Source: Ascoidea asiatica (lineage: Eukaryota; Ascomycota; Saccharomycetes; Ascoideales; Ascoideaceae). From it: a stretch of DNA of 64,000 bases. A program made the translations under genes and the position numbers. Positions 1 to 11,340 of the stretch are shown here, one piece after another (the first letter of the stretch is position 1; each line of letters opens with the position of its first letter). The stretch is taken from positions 1,364,001 through 1,428,000 of the forward strand of contig BCKQ01000002.1 of NCBI GenBank assembly GCA_001600695.1. The letters run 5' to 3'. The notes under the pieces were generated by a model. That model searched no databases. It saw only the letters and a list, made by a program, of their open reading frames with translations, and was not told where the DNA came from.

Positions 1-424
1 TAAATCATTTGAAAAATTAAAAATGAAATAATTATTTAAATCCCTTTTTTTTTNTTTTTTTGTTTTTTTTTTTGTTTTTTATTTTTTGTTTTTTGTTTTT
101 TGTTGATTTTTTTTTTTTTGATTTTAAAAAATTGAATTGAAATTCTTCTTTAATAATAACTAATATTGAACAAAATAATTTTTACAATTAATTGAAAAAA
201 ATTAAAATATAAAATAAAATAAAAATAAAATAAAAATAAAAATATAAAAAGGAAAAGATATAAAATATAAAATATGTAATAGTTTTAGATAAAAAAAGAT
301 AAGAAAAAAAAATGAAAGATATTAAAAAAATAAAAAAATTAGAAAAATAATAAATGTATCCCAGAATTAATTGAAAAAAATATTCACCTTTTTAAAAAAT
401 GAAAAAAAAATAACACGAAAATAA

Positions 425-480
425 GAAAATATGAAAATATGAAAATATGAAAATATGAAAATATGAAAATATGAAAATAA
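425..480. repeat. 8-bp tandem repeat GAAAATAT
   Basis: Seven head-to-tail units of GAAAATAT (the last ends in AA) starting at 425, 433, 441, 449, 457, 465 and 473. It is followed by two copies of an 11-12 bp unit containing GTAAAAGAGAT. No function is apparent. Confidence 0.9.
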
Positions 481-945
481 GTAAAAGAGATGTAAAAGAG
501 ATGTAAAATAAAAATAAGAACAATAACAAGATAAAGAAAAGTATAAGTATTAGCAATAATAGCATATAAATTTTATTTTTCATAAAAAAAAAACCCAAGG
601 AATTTTAGAAATAAATAAATTAATGAATCAATTAATAAATAAATGAATGAAGTTTGAAAAAAAAAAAGTTAAATTGAAATAGAAAATTTTAAACAATTTT
701 GTTTTATTGTTTTTTTTTTTTTTCATAATCTTATCGTTTTCATAAATCATAATAAATCATGAATAGATAAAAAGCAATAAAATCATTTCTAACAAAGAAA
801 ATAATGAGAATGAAGTAGAATGAAAAAAGGAAGAAAAAAGAAGAAAAAAATTGATGCAGATCTAATGCTGGATGAAGAAAAACTAAAAAACTTATTAAAC
901 ATTGTCAAAATGAAAAGAAAATGAAAAAGAGAGAAATTGTAGAAA

Positions 946-1000
946 CTTTGTAAAAACTTTGTAAAAACCTTGTAAAAACCTTGTAAAAACCTTGTAGAAA
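946..1000. repeat. 11-bp tandem repeat in the BAS1 3' flank
   Basis: Five exact-period 11-bp units (CTTTGTAAAAA or CCTTGTAAAAA) start at 946, 957, 968, 979 and 990. They end six bases before the BAS1 stop codon, so they probably lie in the BAS1 3' UTR, where the sense strand reads TTTTTACAAGG. Confidence 0.85.
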
Positions 1001-1006
1001 AAAAAA

Positions 1007-1795
1007 CTATGATGGATTGAAAGGTACTGCAAACAGGTTATTTTGAGCTGAATCATCCCCTTCATCAATTGAAGGATAATATAACCCACATGATTCAAAA
1101 ACACTTGAAGCTGGTGGTAATCCATTTGAATTACTTGTAATATTATTATTATTATTAATGTTATTAATATTATTAACATTAACGTTATTAACATTATTAA
1201 CATTATTATTAATATTATCATTAACATTAGTCTCAAAATGTAATGGATGATGTTGAGATACTGTTCCATTATTTGGGTAACATGAAAATGGTGAAATATT
1301 ATATCCATTAACATTATTTGTTGAAATATTTACATTAGAATTAGGTTGATTATATGAATTAATTTGTGTCAGATTTCCTAATGTTTCCCAAAAATCATAT
1401 GATCCTTCTGGATCTTCTTCAGGAACTGTAATTCTATTTTTTTGTTCACTAATTGTAATATTACTACCATTACGTAAATAATTATTACGTGCTGGTGAAT
1501 AAATACTTGAAGCTGCAGTTGTATCATCTGCTAAATTTCTTCCATTCATATATGTTGCTGAAGCTGGTGATCGACTACTTGATTTTGATGATCCTAATGA
1601 TGAAAATGATCCTCTTCTTGTTTTTGGTGTAGATAATGAAGGTCTTTTATGAATTCCATTAATACTACCTCCAACTGATGACAGTTTTCTTCTTGAATTA
1701 GAATTTCTTTCAATAAATGTAGCATTTAAAAGTTTATTAATACTTCCATTATTTGAATAATTTGAGTTAGAGTTGATATTAGAATTAATATTAGA

Positions 1796-1859
<64 letters not shown>

Positions 1860-2765
1860 GTACTATTATTATTCAAATTAACAGAATTATTTATAGAATT
1901 ATTCACATTATTATTAATTTCACCACCAATATTAGTATTAATATTAAGTCCATTAACGTTTTCAATTCCTTTAGATTGATTAATTGAATTAGATGATAAT
2001 AATTTTGGAGTATCAAGATCTAAAACATTAAAATGGCTTTGTCTATGTACAGAAAGATCATTGATAGAAGGTGGAACAGAAAAATTTTGAGATACATCAG
2101 TTGGAGATCCTGAATTTCTAGAAGGAACAACAATATTAACTTTTAAATTATATTCTTTACATTTTTCAACTAAACTTTGAATCATTTCAGGGGAGCTTAT
2201 TGAACCAGTAGAAGTACCTTGAAATCCATTTTCATTCACGTTACCAGAACCATTACCATTTCCATTACCAGTGAAATTATTAAAATTATTATTTTGATTT
2301 ATTAAAGGTAAAAAACTTTGAGGAAAATTTGGAGCTGTAGTTGTAGTAGTATTAAATTGACTTGCAGCTTCCATTAATTTATTAAAATCAATCATGTTAT
2401 TATTTTCATCTTGAATATAAACTTGACTTTCAGAATTTGTAGTTGTAAGCTGTTGAGATTTTAAATTATCTAAAGAAAATGAATCAGAAAGAATCATATT
2501 TGGATTCAAATTTTTATTTAACTCATCTAAGTTTACACTAGTTAAGTTAGTTGGATACATTAAAGGTACTGTATTTGCATCATTATTATTTAAAGAAATA
2601 GTGTTCATATTATTAATGTTATTCATATTACTAAAATTGTTGAAAGTTTTTAAATTATTCATGTTCATATTATTGAAAGAAGTTAAATTGTTAATATTAC
2701 TCATATTGTTTATATTGTTCATGTTATTTATATTATTCATATTATTTAAAGCATTTATATGATTA

Positions 2766-2800
<35 letters not shown>

Positions 2801-4732
2801 ATCAGATAAATTAAATGCATTTGTAGTATTTTGAAATTGATTATTATTTACTTGTTGATTTATAGATTGATTGAAAGATTGAGTTAAAGATTGATTCATA
2901 GATTGATATAAATTAATATCATTAGTAGATAAAGGATTTCCATTATTTATAGTTGTTAATGGAGAATTAGTTACTAAATTATTTTGAAATCTTCTTGCTA
3001 AATTTGTAACAGGAGTTGAATATGAAGATAAACTTGTACCAGATTCAAATTGTAATTGACTTGGAGTTGGAATTGAAGTTCTCTTAGTTGTATTTGGAGC
3101 ACTTAAACTCATATTAACAGTAGAAGTATCAATTACTAATCTTTTATTACATATTGGTAAAGAAGCAACAGAAGCAGGTCTTGATAATTGATTTGGTAAA
3201 TCATTGAAAGCAGGTGTTATTGAATCTTTTGGAGTAGTTGGAATATTTGAATTTGACGTCACACTATTATTATTATTATTATTATTAGCATTAGCATTAG
3301 AAATTTCATTGTTATTATCTATAATAGTTGTTATTTTTGTATTATTATCATTTGATTTTGAATTATTTGTAATTAACAGCAGATTTGGATTTAATTTTTT
3401 AAGAGATTCAACTTCTTTTTTAATAATTGGATTTGCTTTTTTTCTTATAACATCAGTTACAATTTTTCTCCATCTATTTCTACAAGTTAATGAAGGTCTA
3501 CTTTTCATTTCTAAAGATATTGTTCTCCATTTAGTACCATAAGTTTTAACTTTTGAAATTAATAATAAATCTTCATCAATTGGCCATGGTCTTAATCTAT
3601 CTTTTGTAATTGAAGGATCAAGAACTTCAATATATCTTTTTGCACATTGATCATCAGTTCTACCAGGAATTTCTAAAGAAACTTTTTGCCAAGAAGCACC
3701 ATGTTTTTTATAAGCTTTTAATAATAAACTATCTTCACCATCAGTCCATTTACCTTTTCTTAAACTTGGATCTAAAGAATTTGACCATCTTTTACGACAA
3801 TCTTTTGGTTTTCTATTTGGTAATTCTTTTGCAATTGCATCCCAAGTTATTAAATCATTATAAGAAGATTTACCAGGTAAAGCTTTATTTGTCATTTGAG
3901 AAAAAGAATTTATATTTTGATTTGAATTTGAATTTGAATTTGAATTTGAAATTGAATTAGAAATTGAAATTGAGTTAATATTTGATAAATTAGATTGAAA
4001 ATCATTTTGCTGTATATTTTCATTTGAATTTTCATTAGAGTTATTATTTGTACTTGTATTTATATTTGTATTTGTATTTGTATTTGTATTTGTACTTAAG
4101 TTTTTATTTGAGTTAATATCTTTATTTAAATTTTTCTTTTTATTATTAATATTATCAATTATGCATATACCAAATTCACTTAAAGCCTTTTCAACAGAAG
4201 TTTTTAATTTAAAATCTTCTTCTTTTGTCCATGGTTTTCTTGATTCTCTTCTGAAAGTTTGATAACCTAAAGATTCAGTAACTAATAAAGGATCAATTGG
4301 ATTTGGTTGTCTTTTTGAATGTCTTTTTGCTTTAACTTTTTTAATAGTAGTTTTAATTGGATTTGAGATTATTGAATTCTCTATATTATTTTTAGTATTT
4401 ATATTACCTATAAGATTATTATTGTTATTATTATTGTTATTTGATTTAGATATTAAGTCTGAAGATATAGATGTATTTAAAGTTGAGGGTATATTTTGAG
4501 ATTTAATTTGGGTATTAGTTATATTAGAAGTTGTAGTTGTAGTATTAGTATTAGTATTAGTATTAGTACTAGTATTTGTATTGGATATAGGAGTAGAAGA
4601 TATAATACTTGATAAATTGCTTGAAACAGAAGCATTGGTAATACTTGGATCAATATTACTTATTGATATTGTATTATTGTTATTGTTATTATTATTATTA
4701 TTATTATTATTGTTATTATTATTTAATACCAT
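1007..4732 (-). CDS. BAS1: Bas1-type Myb transcription factor
   Basis: A Myb-family transcription factor which, in S. cerevisiae, works with Bas2/Pho2 to activate purine and histidine biosynthesis genes. The 1241-residue protein has three Myb repeats: R1 starts about residue 166 (PWTKEED) and is interrupted by roughly 85 Asn/Ser-rich residues before WDAIAKELPNRKPKDCRKRW; R2 is about 326-372; R3 about 380-426, ending RPSLTCRNRWRKI. The motif VTESLGYQT before R1, a SLVEKCKEYNLKV segment matching the Bas1 regulatory region, YDFWETL near the C-terminus and the end VPFNPS all match Bas1. Yeast Bas1 is 811 residues as I recall; the excess is poly-Asn, including runs at residues 4-20 and one encoded by (ATT)n at about 1795-1860. 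The start is the first ATG, just before the first Asn run. Identity is secure; target genes are inferred. Confidence 0.95.
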
Positions 4733-6522
4733 TGTTTTATTATTGATAGTTTATTTAATTCTTTGATTCGTTTCTTTTTTCTTTTTTCTTTTATTATTGT
4801 TATTGTTTTTTTTTTTAAATTTTCTTTTAATAAGAAGATTAAATGATATGCTATATTATTGAAGAATTAATTTTGAAAATAAATATATAAATTGAATAGA
4901 TTAGATTATGAAAAGTATTTAAGTAAAAATTTAATTTTTATTGATAATTTTAATTAAATGATTTAAGAAAAGAAGATTTTTAGTTTAAACGGAGAAAATA
5001 GGAGAATTGTGAAGTTTGGTAACGTTAAGTATGGTAAAAGTTGTAAAAGTTGTAAAGGCTGTAAAGTAAAGGCTGTAAAAACAGTGCGGTAAGTTTTCTT
5101 AGACAAATTAGAATTAGACGATAAATTGTTATTAAATATTATTAAATATTATTATATTTATTATTATATTTATTATTATGTTAAATGATTATTAAATAAT
5201 ATATAATATAATATATTGTATTGAATAATGTTGAGTAAATTTGATTTGATTTGATTTGAATTGATTTGAATGGATGGAGTGATATGAATAAAATGGATTG
5301 GAAAAGAGGAATAATAAAGAATATAATAATGGATAAGTAATGATAATGATAATGATATTATATATTATATTATATTATATTATTATATTATTATATTATT
5401 TTTTTTATTTCTTTATATATTTGATTATATTAAAATTGATTTAAATATGATCAAAATGAATATGATATATATTATATTATATTATATTATAATATGATTG
5501 ATTGATTGATTGATTGATAAGGTATCTTGTTGAATTAGTAAATTATAGATTTATAAGTTTATATATTAAATAGATTAAATAGATTAGATATATTGAATGT
5601 ATTATATATATTGAATTTATTATATATATTATATTATATTATATGTATATATTATATTATATTGTTAAATAATTTAGTAAGAATAAGATAGATCAAAATA
5701 AAAGAAGAAAGAAAGAAAAGAAAAGAAGAGAAGAAAAGAAGAAATTTTAAAAATTAAAATAATGAATTTTTTAAAGAAATTAGTTTAGATATATACAATT
5801 GTACAGTGAGATAAATGATTCAAAAGATCAAATATTGTATATCAATTCTTAACTATTAACTATTAACTATTAACTTTCAAATAACAAATATTAGAGATCA
5901 AAGATCAAAGATCAAATTAAGTATAAGTATAACTGTAACTATTAGTGTTATTAGTGTTATTAGTGGTTGTATTACATAACACAGTAAGGTTGATTAAAAG
6001 AATTGAATAAATTGTTGAGAATCTGAAATTGAACTAACATTTGATTATTAAAATTCTTATTTTTTTTTATTATTCTTTTTGTTTGTTATTTAAATATGAT
6101 TAAAGTGATTGTGATTGTGATTGTATTGGTAATATTGATAATAAAGGTATGAGTAATTAGATCCTTGAATAGGTAGACTAGTATGGATGGTTGTTTGATT
6201 TTTGGTTGGTTAATTAGTTATTTACTTGGATAGTTGGTTGGTTATAATTAAAAAAAGGCACATTAAATATAATTAGTATTAGTATTAATGGAAATGGAAA
6301 TGAAAATGGAAAGGGAAATATAAATAAATATAAAGAAATATTAATAACAATAAGTTAGAAATAATAAAATTATATAATATTCCAATATTCAAATATTCCA
6401 ATAATCTAATAATCTAATATTCAAACTGTAGTAATAATAATAACGGTTTACAAAATATTGAAATGAATAAAAGGAAATATAAAATATTAAGAGAAGATCA
6501 AAAGGAAATCATTAATAATAGT

Positions 6523-6582
6523 GTAAATATTATTGTAAATATTATTGTAAATATTATTGTAAATGTTATTGTAATTGTTATT
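6523..6582. repeat. 12-bp tandem repeat GTAAATATTATT
   Basis: Five 12-bp units starting at 6523, 6535, 6547, 6559 and 6571. The last two are diverged (GTAAATGTTATT, GTAATTGTTATT). It is an intergenic minisatellite with no evident function. Confidence 0.85.
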
Positions 6583-7382
6583 GTAATTGAATAAAGATGA
6601 ATAAATTGAACCTGATTTTTAAAAAGATTTTAACAAATATTATATTATTTTCATATTATTATTTCGATATTAATACAGATCTTAGAAATAAATCTTAGAA
6701 ACAGATTTATTAATAATAATATTTGTTAAACAAGTAGCGGTTATTATTGAAATAGGAAACGATTATTAATAAGTTATATATTTATTTATTTATTTATTTA
6801 CTTATTTATTTCATATTCAAATATAAAACTAAATTGAAATTGATTCTCATTTGATTCTCATTTGATTCTCGATTGATTTGAAATAGTAATATAAATGAGA
6901 TTTATTTAATTTAATTTAGTTTAAACTAGTTTGAATTTAATTGAATTGAATTTATCTTAGTTGAAATGAAATGAAATGGAAAAAGGATAAAATAACAAGT
7001 ATCAGTTTCTAATAAAGAGGAATTTATTAAAATGAATTTAAATGATTAAGTTAAAGATAAATAATAAATATAAATTTTAACTCTGATCAATTTCATAAAT
7101 AATTATTAAATAATAAATGAATAAAAAGTGAATAAAAAATGATAAGATTTTAAAACGAGAAAGAGTTAAAAAAAAAAAGTAGCTTTAATAATAATATTTA
7201 GCACTGTTTTACTCGTCCCCTATTTTTGATCCAGTTACAATAATATTATAATATTCACTTAGCTGTTCCACACTCCGGCGCCAGTTCCTCGCCGCCGATG
7301 ACCAAATCTCACAAAGTCTCGAGCTAATTCCAGTAGCAAATGTTAAACCTCAACCACCGGTAACCGGTCTCAACACCAACCA

Positions 7383-7423
7383 ACTAGCCACATATTGTGT
7401 GGCCCACACAATCTACTAGCCAC
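7383..7423. repeat. Direct repeat ACTAGCCAC flanking a perfect hairpin
   Basis: ACTAGCCAC occurs at 7383-7391 and 7415-7423, exactly 32 bp apart. Between them 7394-7412 is a perfect inverted repeat, ATTGTGTGG and its complement around one C. A third copy of ACTAGCCACGTT is in another intergenic region at 33827. The layout fits a protein-binding array or a small stem-loop; neither is proven. Confidence 0.8.
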
Positions 7424-7976
7424 GTTATCCTAAAAGTACCGCACTTCTGGTCTCAAAATTCAACAATGGTCATGTGACTGTTTTGGTTTTCTGGTTGTGC
7501 AGCTGGGTACGCGCTGGGTACGCCTGCCTACCTCTTTTTGCCTGCGCCCGAGTGCTTCTGCTTTCCCCCCTTACGCCTGGATTGCCAGAGATATCCCACG
7601 GTAATAACAATACAATAATACAATACAATAATACAATACAATAATACAATACAGTGCTGCTGGAGATACGTTTCTTACTTTTGACTGGAGTAATTTTCAC
7701 TGATTGGTTTGCAACCTATTTATTATTTCATATCTCATATCTCATATCTCATATCTAATATCTAATATTTCATATATTTCAAACTTCAATTCAATAATAC
7801 CTTTATCAATATCAATATCAATATTATAATAATAATCCTAATTATCTTTTATCAAATCCCTAAATATCCCATATCTCATATCCCATATTCAATATTCAAT
7901 ATTCAAATTCTTTATGATTTCTTGAAACGCTGAATATATCTTCAATTAATCTATATTATTAGATTATCATTTAATA

Positions 7977-9193
7977 ATGGGGTTTTTAAAATCAATTAAA
8001 AGAAGATTTTCTCATTCAACAAATACAAATAATACAACCAATAATACAAATAATCTAAGCGCTAATATAAATAATTCAAATAATTTAAATAATAAAAAAT
8101 CAAGTAAGAAATTATTTAATTCTCAATCTCAATTTGATAATAATCTTGAAATTAAAATTAATAATCCTCATTTAATTTCAAATAAAAATTCAAATAAAAA
8201 TTTAAATAAAAATTTAAATAAAAAATTAAATAAAAATACTACTACCGCTACCGCTACCGCTACTAAAAATAATAACAACAATAATGATAATAAAATTAAT
8301 ATAAAAGAAAATAAAAGTAAATCAAAAAGTAAATCTAAGAATAAATTGAAAACTAAAATTAAATCAAATTCAATTTCAATTTCAAAAACAAAATCAAGAT
8401 CAAGAGCAAATAGTAAATCAACTTTAACTAATTCAAATTCAATCTCTCACTCAAATTCAATCAATAATAATAATATTAATAATATTAATAATATTAATAA
8501 TAAATCTGTAAGGAAAAGTTTCTCTTTTCATAATTTATCAATTTCAAGATCAAGATCAAAATCAAAATCATATAACATTACCAATAATAATAATAATAAT
8601 AATAATAATGATATTAACAACACTAATATTAATAATAACAATAATCATTTAAAATCAAAATCAAAAACAAAATTACCAAATTTACCAAATTTACCAAATA
8701 ATAGTACCATAACAATCAATAAATATATCAATAACTCAAATTCAATTAAAAATTCAATAAATAACTCAATAAATAACTCAATTCATAATAATTCTATTAC
8801 CAATTCAATTCATCATTCAATATCTAATTCAATAAATAATTCAATAAATAATTCATTAAATAATTCATTAAATAATTCATTAAATAATTCATTAAATAAT
8901 TTAAACTCTTTAAGATCAACTCGTTCTGCTCGTTCAATCTCAATTAATGATTTAGATCAAAACAATTTAAATAATTTAAATGATTTTAATTTAAATAATA
9001 TCAATGATTTAAGTGATTTAAATGATTTAGATAACTTAGATAATAACTCTTTAAACTCAATTAATTCAATTAATTCAATTAAACCAATTGAACCAATAAG
9101 TAATAAATCTTCTCCAAATTATAAAGATTTTCCATTATCCAATAATAACAATTACAATTACAATTATAACAATAAATATACAAGAAGAAGTTC

Positions 9194-9224
<31 letters not shown>

Positions 9225-10021
9225 CATCATAATCATAGTCATAGTAATCATCATCATAATTGTAATAATAGTAGTAATAATAATAGTATAAAAACTAAAA
9301 TTAGTTTAAAAAATAAAAAAAATTCAAAATTTGAAACTTTAAATAAAAAAAATTCTTCATATTCTTATAATTCTTATAATTCAAATTCAAATGAATCAAC
9401 AAATTCATATAATTCTTTTGATTCTTTAGGTAATTCTTTAGGAAATTCTTTAGGAAATTCATTTAAATCAACTTATACAACTCAAGAAGATGATTTAATT
9501 TTAAGAGTTAATACTTTAAAAAAAAAATTACAAAAAAAAAAAAAATTAAGTATAATTTATAATTATAATTATAATTTTAATAATAATATTAATCAAAATT
9601 TAAATTTAAATTTAAAAATTCCAATTTCAAAAATTCCAATTTTAAAAAAAGATATTAATAATAATTTAGAAGTTAAAAGATCAACCTCATTACCAACTTC
9701 AAATTCAAATAAAACTTTAAATGAATCTTTAATTCAAAAAAATAAAATTAGAAGTATAAGTGTTAATACTACAATCAATAATTCAAATAATAATTTAAAT
9801 AATAATTCAAAGAATAATTTAAAGAATAATACAATAAAGAAAAAACCAAGTAGAACAAATTCAGTAGTTTCTTCAAAATCTTTTAAAAATGATCCTTTAA
9901 GTATTACAAATGATGAATTATTAAAAGCTCAAAAAGAAATTAAAGATAGAGTTGCAAAAATTAAAAATAGAATTATAAATTCAGAAAATGATAATTATTA
10001 TAATAATTCAACTAATACAAC

Positions 10022-10068
<47 letters not shown>

Positions 10069-10661
10069 TAAGTAGAAATGGTAGTAATAGTAGTTATAGA
10101 AGACATATTGAATCAAATCCTTCAATTTATTCAACACAATCATATTATAGAACAATAAATAAACATTCACGTACTCCTTCTGAGAATAGTTCATTTGTTA
10201 GAGTATCTAATAGTCAATTAGTAAATGATAATAATGAGAATTTTGAAGAAGATAATTATTATAATAATAATAATATTAGTAATAATAATTATGCAAATTC
10301 AATTTCAACATATTCTAAAGGATCTCAAATGAATTATAATTATAAAAATAATAGTAATAGTAATAGTAATACTAATAATAATACTAATAATAATAATTAT
10401 AATAATAATAATGATAATTTTTATGGAATAAATGATAGTTCATATTATGAAAATTATATAAAATCAAATTCAAGAAGTTCATCAAGAAATTCTTCAAGAA
10501 ATACATCAAGAAATACATCAAGAAATGTATCTAGGAATAATTCAAAAAATATATCTAGAAATACATCAAGAAATGTTTCAAGAAATGTATCAAGATCACA
10601 TTCAAGAAAAGTTTCAATGGATTCTAAAATTTCATTAAGAGATGATGATAGTTATTTTTAA
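7977..10661 (+). CDS. Basic Ser/Asn-rich protein, function unknown
   Basis: I do not recognise this 894-residue protein. It begins MGFLKSIKRRFSHS, a short basic and amphipathic-looking N-terminus, and is mostly Asn, Ser, Lys and Arg in low-complexity arrays (repeats such as NNSINNS and NNSLNNS around residues 260-310). Two short segments look structured: about residues 500-520 (DDLILRVNTLKKKLQKKKK) and about 640-665 (ITNDELLKAQKEIKDRVAKIKNR), both predicted coiled-coil by eye. The tail, about residues 835-880, is a run of SRN/SRNTSRN repeats ending in DDDSYF. The even use of Asn codons and a long uninterrupted frame argue that it is a real gene. It is likely largely disordered; a cortical or RNA-linked scaffold is possible but is only a guess. 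Confidence 0.7.
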
Positions 10662-11340
10662 AATTAAATTATATATAGTATATATAAATTATGATATGGC
10701 TTTTTATTTTTATTTCATTTTTCATTTTTCGTTTTTCGTTTTTCTTTTTTCAATTCTTCTTTTCATTCTATGCATTCAATCTTTTTATCTCGTTATTTTT
10801 ATTCATTTTTTTTTTTATTTTCATTTTTTTTCGTTTTATATAAGTTATAAATTTTTTATTTCTCATAATTTAAATTAATTTAAAACTTTAATGTTTTTTT
10901 TAATTTTAAATCATTTATTTTTCAATTCAAAATTTTTTTTTTTTTTGTTATACAGTTTATAAAATTTATCAGCTTTAATAAATGTAAATATAAGTTACAA
11001 ATTTCCTAATCGGGAAAGATTTGAATGGACCCATTGAAATGGTAACTAAAAATATAAAAAAACGTAATATGACGTGTGTGTATGTAGTATACACTTGAAA
11101 GTACATTAGTACCATTATAATGGAAATTAAATAAGATTTTGAAAGAAAAAAAAAAAAAATTTATATTTTCAATGGATAAAAAAATTTAAATATGTAAATG
11201 AAAAATTTTTGAAATTTCAAGGTTATATTTATATATTTATATTTGTTAATAATATATTTATATTTGATAAAATTTTTGTAATTGTATTTATATTTGTATA
11301 TATAATCACATAATCTCTTTTCTAGTAATTATTTTTAAAA
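10662..11340. other. Intergenic: 3' flank of the 894-residue gene and CIC1 promoter
   Basis: T-rich 3' flank to about 10950, then the promoter of CIC1. A small frame at 10642-10878 overlaps the end of the preceding gene and is Phe-rich low complexity, so it is not called. The only motif I can support is an RRPE-like element at 11199-11210. Confidence 0.75.
11199..11210 (+). promoter_or_regulatory. RRPE-like element upstream of CIC1
   Basis: TGAAAAATTTTT lies 130 bp before the CIC1 start codon. It matches the rRNA-processing element (RRPE) known in promoters of yeast ribosome-biogenesis genes, which fits the neighbour. In AT-rich DNA a chance match is quite likely, and no PAC box (GATGAG core) is seen beside it. 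Confidence 0.45.

Larger units (their letters stand above)
1..1006. other. AT-rich intergenic DNA at left edge
   Basis: No gene is supported here. The stretch is poly-T and poly-A rich with an ambiguous base at 54. A low-complexity reading frame on the minus strand at 392-598 is Phe/Leu only and is an artefact of A/T tracts. The last part is the 3' flank of BAS1 and holds an 11-bp tandem repeat. Confidence 0.8.
4733..7976. other. Long intergenic region, BAS1 to the 894-residue gene
   Basis: Divergent promoter region of 3.2 kb, unusually long for a yeast. From 4733 to about 7200 it is AT-rich with simple repeats such as (GATT)n near 5497-5519 and short ATATT repeats; I see no gene. From about 7205 to 7600 it is clearly more GC-rich, with a perfect inverted repeat at 7394-7412 and a direct repeat ACTAGCCAC. 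A 76-codon frame on the minus strand at 7470-7700 overlaps this island but resembles no family I know and is not called. The last 250 bases carry repeats such as CATATCT. Confidence 0.75.

Noticed and set aside
4733-7200. Replication origin (ARS) matches
   Set aside because: T-rich consensus matches are abundant by chance at this A+T content; no selective evidence.
7470-7700. 76-codon frame on the minus strand
   Set aside because: It runs through the GC island with no family features; the C-terminal part of the frame is only island composition.
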